Assembly: GCA_009746045.1 (NCBI GenBank)
Contig: RPFO01002272.1
Span: forward strand, 1 to 47,500
DNA: 47,500 nt
Origin: Mesostigma viride
Taxonomy: Eukaryota > Streptophyta > Mesostigmatophyceae > Mesostigmatales > Mesostigmataceae
Reading direction: 5' to 3'
The notes beneath the pieces are model-generated. The model worked only from the letters and a program-made list of their open reading frames with translations. It searched no databases and was not told where the DNA came from. Made by a program: the position numbers and the translations under genes. Within the stretch, counting starts at the first letter, position 1. Each line of letters begins with the position of its first letter. Positions 19,783 to 30,684 of this stretch are shown piece by piece.

Positions 19783-19806
19783 GTTACTTACTTACTTACT
19801 TACATA
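19320..19806. repeat. TTAC microsatellite and degenerate GTAA/TTAC forerunner
   Basis: (TTAC)n runs from about 19571 to 19805, broken by TTCAG and AAG. The preceding 250 bases are enriched in GGTAATTTAC, GTAGTAA and TACTACC words, as if the microsatellite grew from a GTAA-rich precursor. Confidence 0.9.
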
Positions 19807-19822
19807 CAGACAAGCCCCCCCC

Positions 19823-19935
19823 CCCCAAGCTGACGCGGACGCGTCAGCTTTTCCCCCACCGCCGATTCTCCGCACCCCGCACCCCCGCACCCCCCCACCC
19901 ACCTAGATTAACGGACCCCCCCACACCCCGGCAGC
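19823..19935. repeat. C-rich block with GCTGACGC hairpin; twin at 26.17 kb
   Basis: AAGCTGACGC-GGAC-GCGTCAGCTT is a 10-bp-arm hairpin, followed by CCACCGCCGATTCTCCGCAC and C-rich sequence to GATTAACGGACCC. The same block occurs at 26165-26330 in the same orientation, so the two bracket the LINE insertion. Confidence 0.85.
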
Positions 19936-20212
19936 CCGCAGTTCCCCTGCCGCAGTTCGTCGCTACTCGCAGTCCAGTCTCCTCGCGGTCCGAGGCGACT
20001 ACGTGGCGTGCCCCCACGCCCCCAATTTCTGCTGTCCGCCAGTGTCCGCCTGGCCCCAATGTAAACGAACCCCCACAGAAGCACTCTCGTCAGCTCATAA
20101 TTTTTTTCCGGTGAAATGGGTGTTAGTTTATTTCCATATAACAGTTAAGGTGACCCAGGTATGCCAAAAATAGCCTGAAATGCCTAGTTTTGCCTAAATT
20201 GGGGTGCCCGCA

Positions 20213-22151
20213 TTAATAAGGCGCGCCCTGCGACCAAGGTAGCCATTGTACTGTAGTTATATCGTCATCCGGCATACGTGTAAAGACCTGGTTCATGCCC
20301 ATGAGTGCATGGAAGACTTCCAGGGGGCTGGGGGTGTCATTGTTAGGGCCCGGGTCCCATACTTTGTGTTGTTCCGTCGCCAGGAGCCAGTAACGACGCA
20401 TAGCCAGGTTCCAAGAGGAGATAAACCGGCGGACCACGGCACCTCTCGTGTACGCGGCACGTAACGTGAATACGGTCTCGTTGCGAACTTGCCATATGGT
20501 GTGAAGCATCGTCGTGCGTAGCCATATCCATGCCATCTGGTTGGCTGTGAGGCTCGCGTCCCGTAATCCCGTGATGCCGAAAATAACCGTAGATAGTGTG
20601 ACGGTGGTGGGGGGAGCTGTAATAGCCATCCACTTGGCCCATATACCCAGCAGCCATTGCCAAACCCCTGCGAGTTGGCAGTCCAGAAATCTGTGCTCAA
20701 TTGTTTCATCTGGAAAGTTGCATAAGCACGCCGCCGCGTGGGAGTACCGGTGGTGCAATTGGGAATTGACCCCGATGGCCCGATGCATAAGCAGGTGCTG
20801 GACGTCGGTGCCCCGTTTGTCAACCAATGGGTGATCAACTGCCAAGGTAATGTTCTTGATCCAGGTGTAGCCCGGCCACTCGGGGTGCCAGCGCAGGCGA
20901 CCCGGGTGCATCCTATGATTTTTATGTAGAAGTAGCCGGTATCCCCAGTCTGCCGTGTACTCGAAAAGGCACTTCGTCATGGGGGTGCCGCCAGATGTGA
21001 GGACCCACCCAAATTCTAGCGGGTCTAGAGCAAGCGTGTCCAGTCGCCCCTTGCCAACATGTAGCCATGTGGTGTCGCGTATCACTGTGGTGGGGTCCAA
21101 GGGTAACATGCACGCCTGTGACAGTGACCACGGGACCACTCGAATGCGGTGACATTGAAATGCTGGAATGTAGGCGTACGATGTAATCAATTTTCCGAGA
21201 AGTCCTTGACCGTCGGGTGTCTCCTGGAGCAATTGTATGGTAACGCCCGTCGACGCAACCGCAACGATGCAGCCCTTATGTATGGACGTGTCGCGATCCG
21301 GGTAATAGCTCACCCATTCCCCGACTTGTAGGGGTTTGCGTGGGGTTGTCATGAGGGTATGCCATCCTGCGGGAATTGCTTGTAGAAGGTTGTCCCAAGC
21401 TGGTCGGCTGGGCATGTTTGCGATCCACGCACTGATTTCCGTGTATGTTAGGAGGCGATATCGGTCACCGTCAGCCGCGTATAAATCGATGATTCGCGTA
21501 ACCGGCGGGTTGGCCGTCAAAAAGCCCTCATATGGGTTGCGGCCGCTTAAAACACCAAACACATTATGCTCACTATCGCGCAGCAAATCATTGAAATATA
21601 ATGGTTGGCGTGCCACCTCTTCCCGCGTGGTAGGGTGAGCAATTCTGTCCGGTTTTAGGTTCTTATAACCTTTCCACATACGTGCCCAGTACCATGATAA
21701 GCCTTTATACGAAGTGAGCGCACATGTAAGTATTGCTGCCCCCAAGTGCCATGATGTACCATTGTTGTGGGTATAGGTTGTGGCGAAAGCTTCTTGTGCC
21801 AACATACAACCAGGGTGTGCGTTTACGCCTATGAAAGCGGTTAGGATCTGTTTGGTGTACACTGACCATAAGCGCCACTCCACATTATGTAAGCCCAAGC
21901 CTCCTTGAACCCATGGCATATAGGACATGTCCCGATCGATCCATCCCGGCACCGTGTGTGTTATGATACCCTGCTGTTTCCAAACAAAATTGCTGCCGAT
22001 TCGTTGGATGATCTTGGTGGTGTACTCGTTAGGTGGGTGACCTTGGCAGTAGTAGAGCACTTTGGAGAATAACATTTGGTTGGTGATGAGGACCCTGCCC
22101 CGTAGGCTGAGACGGGGAACCGCTGCCCATCTTGATGCCGCTTGGAGCATG
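20213..22151 (-). pseudogene. LINE ORF2 C-terminal part (post-RT region and zf-RVT-like domain)
   Basis: An open frame of about 640 residues lies inside the LINE. Near its start, RWAAVPRLSLRGRVL is typical of the region just after the reverse-transcriptase palm. Further on are WVQGGLGLHNV, and near residues 499-515 of the frame CLCNFPDETIEHRFLDC, a C-x-C...H...C pattern like the zf-RVT domain. The stop is at 20213. The frame continues from the 25442-25779 segment once the CACTA element is removed, so together they once encoded the end of a LINE polymerase. The long intact frame suggests a fairly recent insertion, but the copy is 5'-truncated and cannot be functional. The first residues upstream of 22152 come from CACTA sequence and are not LINE. 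Confidence 0.85.
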
Positions 22152-25100
22152 CACTCTGGGCTCCAACTTGGGTAAAAAGTGGGGAAAAAGAGGGTAAACA
22201 AGGGGAAAAAGAGGGTAAACATGGGGAAATATTACCCTTGAAGGTAAAATATTACCCTGGTTTTTCCCCTCTTTTTACCCTGGGTAAAAAAAGGGGAATC
22301 TTTTTTTACCCGCTTTTTGCCACGTTTTCCCCATTTTTACCCCCTTTTTACCCAAAAAAAAGGGGTAAAATGCCGTGAATAATCGGGTAAAAATTATTAC
22401 CCCCTAATTCCCCTATTTTTACCCATACTTTCCCTAGTGTATTCGAGGTTTCCAGATGGGGTAATGTTGGGGTAAATGTGGGGTAAATATGGGGTAAGGA
22501 CGCTTTAGCCTAGCTTTACTCTAGTTTTACCAAATTTGCTCACATGAATATTCATTTTTGAAATTGATTTGCAATTATAATATCCATTTTAACATTAAAC
22601 AAGAAACACATTCATGAGTGGACAACCATTAAAATTAAATTAAACCATGTTGGTTGTTTCACATATATGGCCAAGCATGGACGCACAACCCTTCAACGTT
22701 TTGACTATGTATGCCATAAAGCGCGAACTCTAGTATGAACTACTGTATTAGGCAACAAATGCCCCGAAAGTCGATTTGCCGTCTTCAAGCACTTGGTCTG
22801 GACGTATGCATCAATCTCTAGAAAGGCGTCAAACGCCACTAGTCGCTGCCCTTGATGAGCATGTGGCCCAATGCCAACCTTGGAGATCAATGTTAATTCT
22901 GCAAGCACACAAAGGTTCATGCCGCATGCACAAAAAACATCCGATATCGAAACAAAGTTAATTAACATCCATACATCCAAGTCATTCATATGGGCACGTC
23001 TCCATCTAAGCATTCATACATTACAAAAAGTCAAATTGCTAAAGATGATTGGAACCACCGACCAATATCTATCATGCACCCCCCTACTTTGTTTTCGGTG
23101 TAAATAACTTATTCCAAGGTGACAAGGTAGCCATATTATATAAAGCACGAGGGAAACTAGCGTCCCATGGACCTATGGAATGGGAGAGAGTATGCACACA
23201 TGGACGTGAGCACACAAATGGTTGAGCAACCAATACAAGGCACACCGCACACCATGCACCGCCTAATTGGTTTTCATCGTACATAACTTATTCCAAGGTG
23301 ACAAGGTAGCCATATATTATAAAGCACGAGGGAAACTAGCATCCCATGGACCTAGGGAATGGGAGAGAGCATGCACACATGGACGTGCAGGGCACACACA
23401 TAGTTGAGCAACCAATAAGGCACACCGCATACCATGCACCGCCTAATGGGCTTTAATTTCAGCGCACATAACTCACATTCCAAGGTAACAAGCTAGCCAT
23501 ATATTACAAAGCACGAGGGAAACTAGTGTCCCATGAACCTAGGGAATGGGAGAGAGCATGCACACATGGACGTGGGCACACACATTGTTACTTGAGCAAC
23601 CAATGTAAGGCACACCGTCTACCATGCTCTCCTCGTTAATGCGATCCTCGATAAAGGAGGGAAGCATGTGCAGAGCTCCATAAACTAGAAGGGAAAATGG
23701 AGAAGAATGGAAAAATTAAAAGCCGCCTTACGGTCCTTTATAAACTGATCATCAAAAGTTACAAAACCAAATCAAAATCAACATCCAGAGCTTATATCCC
23801 CGGCCGTTTGCCTAGCCGCGCTTGATGCTCATGATACCACGCCGCGTCTGGGCCATCCCCCGCAGGCAGCATACCTGCTTTCAAAACAGCCCATGCAGAA
23901 GCAACAAACACAAGAAAGGGGATGAGTTGGCCCAAGTCAGATGGGTGGCAGGTGACTGGGGTAGTTGCAGCCATGTCCCAATGGTGGAGCACATGCCGAA
24001 GCGGTACCTGCCCCAGCCAAAATCTGCCAACAAATCAGTTGATGGACATTTCATGACACTCCAAGTCGAAATACGACAGATCTGGCGGTTAGAATAACAA
24101 AGACACACCTGCACGACAGGGAATGACGCACCGGAGAGGCTCGCTAAGCCTACGCTGACTCCATTCCCGTGGCTCACCGAAACACAACGGAAAAATACTG
24201 CGTGGGTGCAGGGAAAAGAATGGAAAGGCATTCGAAAGCATTCCCCATCGAAATACAGCAACCAAGAGCGGGAGGCATACCTCCCATCCGGGAAGAGACG
24301 CAACGAATGTGATGGCCGAGCAAACCGGGCCTCCTTTCCCGCTGCTGACGGAAACACAACGCAAAGAGACGGCCTCGAAGCATATTAATGCATGAAACGA
24401 CGTTCCAAAGCGGCGAAACCGAAATAAAAGGAAACCGAGCGCAAAAGACGGTGGCATATGTGCATATGGCGGGACATGATCCATGGAACCGCCCGGGAAG
24501 CAAACGGCCCCTCCCTATCCCCTCTCCCCTCCTCGCGTGAACACAATGGAAATGGACCGCCTGGAAGCAAAAATATGCATTCATCACCGTTCAAAAGCCC
24601 AGCAAACAAAAAACGCAGCTTTACCAGGCGTCAGACCGGTGCCACATCCTACCCTGACAGTTCGTCTTCCTAGCAACCCTCTCCAAGAGCTTACGGCACC
24701 AACAGTCCAGCAGTTCCAAAGACCCGTCACTAAATAACTGAGCGTTTGTCCTTTCAAACCCCGTTTCCAACCCTCCAACACTGAAAACGTAGCTGCACAT
24801 CAGGGACGACCAACTAAACAGGTCGCTGCGACAGCCATAACGTCATCCCGCGGCCATCAAAATTTGAAATTTCGTGATTGGGCCGCGACGCAGAACGCAG
24901 CAAATTGGTGGGCCGACCGTTTATGGGGTTTCGTTAGCCCGTCGCCCGTCGCCGCTGAAATTCCTTCCGTCCGTTGCTGAACTCGCCCGTCCCCCGTCGG
25001 TGCTGAAATTCTTTCCGTCCCTTTATCCTAGTAGCAACATGCAACAAGTTTCAGGTCAAGCCTCGATGTCATTTGATGGGAGGGCCAGGGTGGGCTGCAC

Positions 25101-25441
25101 CTGCACCCGGCCCACTCGGGGAAAAAGAGGGTAAATATGGGTAAATTGTTCTTTTCCCCTAGTTTACCTGGTGGGTAAAGTTTTACCCCGAAATTACCTG
25201 GTGGGTAAAACGGAAATTACCTGTTTTTTACCAGGTGGTAAAACTTTACCCCCTTTTTGCCCAACACTATGGCATACCGAGTTCAAACTGGGTAAAAACG
25301 GGGTAATTTTTTCATCTGTTTTTACCCACAAATTCCCTTTACCCTGTTTTTACCTTTGGGTAAAAATTTTTTACCCGGCATTTACCCTAGATTTACCCAC
25401 AATCAATTCCCCACTTTTTACCCAAGTTGGAGCCCAGAGTG
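22152..25441. mobile_element. CACTA (EnSpm)-type non-autonomous DNA transposon, 3.29 kb
   Basis: The termini are long inverted repeats starting CACTCTGGGCTCCAACTTGG and continuing GTAAAAAGTGGGG (right end 25408-25441). The 3-bp duplication ATG lies at 22149-22151 and 25442-25444. CACT termini with 3-bp duplications are diagnostic for the CACTA superfamily. Subterminal regions (22190-22500 and 25120-25410) are full of GGGGTAAA/TTTACCCC words, as is usual for transposase-binding subterminal repeats. The interior holds an approximately 180-bp triplication and other degenerate repeats, and no transposase frame was recognised, so it probably moves only in trans. Confidence 0.88.
23105..23640. repeat. 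Approximately 180-bp tandem triplication inside the CACTA element
   Basis: AACTTATTCCAAGGTGACAA starts at 23106 and 23285, with a diverged start (AACTCACATTCCAAGGTAAC) at 23469. Each unit contains AAAGCACGAGGGAAACTAG and GGAATGGGAGAGAG. Downstream (24100-24600) another set of about 150-165-bp degenerate repeats with GAAACACAACG words follows. Confidence 0.85.
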
Positions 25442-25779
25442 ATGCCTGTGAGTTTGCCACTGTGTGTTGTGTTGTCATACAAAAAGGTGGGGTGTTCAGC
25501 AAGACGTCCATCCATAGTGCAACCGATAGGGCAGTTGTGTAATAGGTGGTGACCGTCTGGCTGGACCCATGTCACAGGCAGATTAGGGAGTACTAGGCCG
25601 GTGATAAGCGGCCGGGGGCCCGGAGGATGATCCTCTCCCGATGTGCAGCCCCGTGGACTTTTGCACGTTACACCGCTGTTGAGAGGCCATAGAGTATGTT
25701 GTGATATTCTCCATGATAGCATGCACATCGGTAGTGGAGGTACAGACATTAGTGGTGTCATCAACATAAGCAGTCGTTG
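25442..25779 (-). pseudogene. LINE reverse-transcriptase fragment with YVDD box
   Basis: On the minus strand TTAYVDDTTNVCTS (YVDD codons 25768-25757) is the catalytic box of a reverse transcriptase, followed by NITTYSMASQQRCNVQKSTG, the expected NxxKS motif. A frameshift near 25640 then moves to a frame reading LVLPNLPVTWVQPDGHHLLH and ending GKLTGI at the CACTA insertion point. This is the 5' part of the same LINE as 20213-22151. Both Asp residues of YVDD are kept, but all upstream polymerase sequence is missing. Confidence 0.85.
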
Positions 25780-25789
25780 AGCTCATAAT

Positions 25790-26760
25790 CACTCGGCCGT
25801 TCAGTTCTCCCTCTCGCGGCAGCTTATATTTCCCTTTCCTTCTGTTCGCTGCTACTCTCATCCTCCCCCAAGCCCGAGGAGTCTTCCCGTCTCTTCGACA
25901 GTTCACTCGATTCGTCGCTACTCCTTTCCCTCCCCTAAACCTTCTTCCCCTCATTCGCGGTAACTCAATACGATTCAGTCCAGCCGTCTCTCTTTGTGCC
26001 CCTACGTGGCATTTTCGCTTAGTATTCCTTACTTCTCAGAGGCCGCTCCCTCCCCCCCGCGCCACTTCCCCTGCGTTTCCACCGGAACTACCCGCGCCCC
26101 ACCGGAACTACCCCGCGCCCAAGCAGAGAGTTGTTTTTTACAAAAAAAGGAGACTAGGCACATCCCCCCCAAGCTGACGCGGACGCGTCAGCTTTTCCCC
26201 CACCGCCGATTCTCCGCACCCCGCACCCCCGCACCCCCCCACCCACCCCACCGCCGATTCTCCGCACCCCGCACCCCCGCACCCCCCCACCCACACAGAT
26301 TAACGGACCCCCCCACACCCCGGCAGCCCACCGCCGATTCTTCGAACAGCTCTCAGTTCCGGGCACCCCACGACCCATTTTCGTCTCCAGTTCATTCGAT
26401 TCGTCGTTACTCCTTTCCCCTCCCCAAACCCTTCTTCCCTTCATTTGCAGCAACTCGCTCCCTTCATTTGCGGCAATACGATTCAGTCCAGTCTCTCTTT
26501 GTGCCCCTACGTGGCATTTTCGCTCAGTATTCCTTACTTCTCAGAGGCCGCTCCCCCCCCCCCGCGCCACTTCCCCTGCGTTTTGCCACCGGAACTACCC
26601 GCGCCCAAGCATTTTCGCTTAGCATTCCTTACTTCTCAGAGGCCGCTCCCCCCCCCCCGCGCCACTTCCCCTGCGTTTTGCCACCGGAACTACCCGCGCC
26701 CCACCGGAACTACCCCGCGCCCAAGCAGAGAGTTGTAGGTCCAATGGCTTCCCTGGTCTA
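25790..26760. repeat. Direct repeats of a C-rich host segment
   Basis: The phrase TTCGCTTAGTATTCCTTACT-TCTCAGAGGCCGCTCC with CGCGCCACTTCCCCTGCGTT and CCGGAACTACCCGCGCC occurs near 26008, 26517 and 26609. The GCTGACGC hairpin block (26165-26330) lies between and is internally duplicated. Long proline-rich frames here follow the repeat. No gene was recognised. Confidence 0.75.
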
Positions 26761-27404
26761 ATAACGCGCCCTATTAGCCTTTCACCTGTCACCGCCACAC
26801 GTGTGCGTGCCCACCTTCATTAGGATTCGCTGATACTCATTTCCCCTCTCACCTCTTTGGTCCATAATTGGCTAATAAAATATACCCATTTCCCCGAAGA
26901 GTTGTTTTTTACATCTAAAGGAGATATAACCGTCTCAAACTTTTGGGCTCTTGCTTAAACTTTATTCTGACGAACCAGTTACAAACGCGCAGGAAGCTCA
27001 CACGTGGATTTTCCTGCGGTCCACCGCCTGTAAACGGTCGCTACTCGCTCCCCCCCACAACTGGCTGACGACTCACGACCGACATCCGGACTACGGAGAA
27101 ATCTGGGAGCTCCTTCCCGCCCGGCCACTTGGACGACAGCAGTCGCTGTAAATTTTGCCCAGAGTCTTGATTCTTGACGACGGTCGACGATCCTGTTTTT
27201 GTACAGCAGGAACAGACTGCAGGAACACTGTGCACGCTCCCGTCCAAAATCAGGACGACAGTGTCGGCCATTTCGAGTCTGGTTTTGTACAGCAGGAGCA
27301 CAGTGCACGCTCCCGTCTAAAATCAGGAGACAGTGTCGGCCTCGGAACAACCAATTTGGCTGTTGTAAATCTTTCCAAATCTCTGCTGCCCATGTGCGGC
27401 GTGG

Positions 27405-27714
27405 GCAACAACAACAACAACCTGTTGTAAATGGCATACATGACGCGGCTTGTGCTTTCGGGGTGTGGGCGAGTGGAGTTGGTACGCGACAAATGCTTGC
27501 GCTGTAAGCGCCGGAGGCGACGCAGAGTATGGTCATCCATGCAGTGATGGTTGTGGCGCGTGTTGATGCGACAACGCGCCAGCCAATATTCCTCTGAGGA
27601 GAAACGATAGGGGAACTGCCTGGAAATAGCAGTGTACTTCCGGTAATCAATGCCACTTGATTGCCGTATTCTGTGGAGGGTAAGAGCGTGCCAGAAAGTC
27701 ATAAGATGTTTCAT
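27405..27714 (-). CDS. Possible first exon of an unknown gene
   Basis: From an ATG at 27714 the minus strand reads MKHLMTFWHALTLHRIRQSS, later HNHHCMDDHTLRRLRRLQRK, with balanced composition unlike the repeats nearby. The frame runs on through TTG repeats at 27405-27425, where an AACAG/GTTGTT border might end an exon. The segment beyond carries two approximately 85-bp tandem units (27200-27345). No domain is recognised and no partner exon was found, so this may be a transposon remnant or a chance frame. Confidence 0.25.
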
Positions 27715-27775
27715 GTTGATTCAGATGCACTGAGAGCTAAGACATCAAACAGAACCAGAGCGGAGCATATATATT

Positions 27776-30587
27776 GAGGTAAGTCAATATTCACTGCGTA
27801 ACACCCGTTACACGGTAGCGGTGGTCCATGATGCATCTCCCCGGGGCACGATGTGGCTAACAACACAGCTGAAAGGACTCGGAACATGTTATTCCCGGTG
27901 GGGGGGGGCTGCCAATTGTCATCCTTGACACCTCTTTCCTGTAACGAAAAGATTTCCCTTCTGCATGTTCCAGATGAGTCATCGACAGTGCTCCTGCCTT
28001 TGTGTTTTTTTGGCTTTGGTAAAGAGATATGGGAGGGTAAGCAAAAGCAAAGGCTGATATTGCCGTGTGGGGGGCCCTATCCTTGGTTAGTCTCTCAAGG
28101 GGCCACAGAAAAACACGAGAGTAGCACACACAGCGCGTAGCCCAGCCTAGCTCCCTCAGTAAGAGAAAAAGAAACATAACTAGAACAAAAACAAACACAG
28201 ACACGTAGTGCAATGTGAGCGGAATGATGGAGGAAGGTGAGAGGGGGACATCATATTGAATGTGTAGGCATTAAGGCAGCCGAAGCGTCCCATCCCCGGG
28301 TACATTCGTGGCTTTCCAAAAAGCCACAACCTGCGTGGAAGAGGAAAATGCAGGAACGATGAGTATGATCCTGAAAAATAGGTTGAGGAAACGCAGAGAT
28401 TAAGTGCCGGCGGCTGAAACGATTCCGATGGAACGGTGGGTTTCGCCGACATGAGGCGGTGCAGCTGACTAGCTCTATGGTGTCGTGTGTGACGCAGAGT
28501 GCCGGTTCACGTGCCCACTCGATCGCCGGACTAGCCCGACGACATGTGAGCTTGGTTGCCCACGGCTGAAATCCTCTTGCCCATCATGCAAAGGCCACGC
28601 CTCCTAGTAAAAAACGAAATATATTCAACCAATCTAATATCAAGGAGACACACGCCGGAAATCGGGAGAATCCGGCCCATGCATGGTAGCTCGAGCCTGC
28701 CGTTATCTTGTCCGCGGTCGAGTCGTTCAGGTTGATGAATATGAATGGAGATGGAAATGTGTAGCCTTGTGCATTGAAATTATGGCTGGCTTGCGTGTAG
28801 AGCGACTAGATGACCTGGACGGTGGGGCCGGAAACCCTTCCCCACCCCAAACTGTATGTTGCAGATCCGAAGAATGCAGACAGTTTGGGGTGGGGGAGGG
28901 CTTTATCAAACAAAACTTTTTTGTAGTTTGCTAATGTTGTTGCTCGATCTCCCTGTGTATGCAGGCATGCACACCTGTCATCACCTGGCATCGGCCGCAT
29001 CATCGGGTATCAGCATGAGATAGAACTGCATGACCTCAAGCTGTTCTAATGCGGGCCGGCATTCTCATCATTCTATTCATACTCAGGTCAGTGTCCATCA
29101 GTAACTGGTCTATCCTGCCCAGTATAAGTTACTGTAAAATAAAGGAATGCCTGCAAGCCCTGCATGCTCATTCAGTTGAGAAATTAGAATTAATATTTTA
29201 ATTAAGAAATACTAGAATATATATAGCTAACAGATCCTAATTACTACTGATGCCGGCATCGTATCAGACTTTTTCAAGTTCTTTGATGGGAAACCATCTG
29301 TTGATGAAACGCCCATGTTAGAGAATGATATGCTGTCTGTGCCATTCCATGTCTCAATTATTTATTTATATAATGATTTCCAAGTCATTCTATTATGACA
29401 GTACAAATTAGATATATTACCATAGTGGCCCGAAACAAATAGTGAATCATTATTTTTTTGAGGCAAATTGATCGCCCAGGGTTTGTTATTTTTCGTTGTG
29501 CACAAATGCATCCCGGGTTTGCGATGTTAGGTGCCCTTGGGGATACTTTCTACTAGATAATATGCCAGTGCCAACAAATAGCCTCCGAGTAGCATATCTC
29601 GGATCGGCAGTGTTGCCAACATGAAGCCCTGTCACATGGCTTTGCGGGGAAGGTGGGGTTTGACCAGAATTATTTGCAATTTGTTAAGGGCCACTACGGT
29701 ACCAAATGAGTGAATAATCCTCACCCATCTCAACATATTGCTGAATATTACAATCTGCGGGCGCCGTAGCTGACAGTGTTACACCGTTAAATGCCAAGAA
29801 CCACAAGTTTGGCAATGCCATGCTATAATGCCATGATGCAGGTCACCAGCAGCCTGCTGCCTCATGGTCTGACAGTCAGTCTGCATGTGGGACTGTCATT
29901 AGTGCATGCACCCCTGTGCCACTGTGTGGTGATCGCCACCACCGGCATGCTGCCACTAACATCTACATGATAGTGTCAAATAATGGCAGCTAGCTTAGCA
30001 CACGTCCCTGCGGTCGATCCTCAGCTAGCATCAGATATATCAGCCCCCGGCATGAAATGTAAAAGGCTGCAAATTATGCTCCATTATGATGTGGCCGGCT
30101 GTCGATCCCAGATTTGTCTCCTCGTGCACGCACACATTTAATATGTATATTCTCTGTGTCAGGCTGCATGGGTTACTCACACGTTGAAACCTAATCAATT
30201 GGTCGAGAGGGTTTCTCAACAACAATTACCACATTTTATTTAATAACATTTACCACGTGCAGACTGCTAGGATTGTGCATTGAGACACCATCAGGACGAA
30301 CTCCTTTCTACTACTAATAATGAAACTACTTATAAACTTGGAATGTAGTATCATCAGCTGGGACTCTCACAGCTTAGTATTAAAGGTGCCACTGCTATCA
30401 TATGTCATCATGCATGATACTAGGTTTCACCCTGCAAACAGTCGTGTTCGTGTCTGTTAGATCGTTGTCAGGTCACTATAAGCGTTTGTATGAATTCTTG
30501 ACTGCAACAGTTCTTATACTTCTTCCAAATACTACGTCAAAGCCCACTCATTATTATAATCATGTATGAGGCTGGCAGATCCTGTGA
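27776..30587. other. No gene seen
   Basis: About 2.8 kb with only short frames and no domain match. It contains a strong stem-loop at 28835-28900 (listed separately). From about 29150 the sequence is AT-rich. It may be intergenic or an intron of the kinase gene whose first recognised exon begins near 30.7 kb. Confidence 0.5.
28835..28900. other. Stem-loop with about 20-bp arms
   Basis: CCCTTCCCCACCCCAAACTG (28835-) pairs with ACAGTTTGGGGTGGGGGAGG (28880-28899) around a loop of about 24 bases, with one mismatch or bulge. The size would suit a small-RNA precursor or a foldback element; no expression evidence can be seen. Confidence 0.7.
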
Positions 30588-30684
30588 ATGGTTGATTTTA
30601 ATGAATACAAAAGAGAACAGGGACTTGTAATAATGCTAATATTGCTAATAATAATAATAACGGAACGCCGGACACTGAGACAGA

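Larger units (their letters stand above)
20102..25779 (-). mobile_element. 5'-truncated LINE with target duplications, split by a CACTA element
   Basis: The ten-base word AGCTCATAAT flanks the element at 20092-20101 and 25780-25789. On the minus strand the element begins just before the reverse-transcriptase YVDD box and ends in a run of A (T-run after 20101). Without the CACTA insertion (22152-25441 plus its 3-bp duplication) the LINE is about 2.4 kb. 5' truncation, an A tail and a 10-bp duplication are hallmarks of target-primed reverse transcription. Confidence 0.88.

Noticed and set aside
20213-22222. Cellular gene of 669 residues
   Set aside because: RLSLRGR and zf-RVT-like motifs, the target duplications and the A-tail show it is LINE; its first residues belong to the CACTA element.
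26979-27656. 225-residue minus-strand frame
   Set aside because: It runs through tandem 85-bp units and CCCCC-type low complexity; the alternative frame from 27714 looks more natural, and neither is firm.
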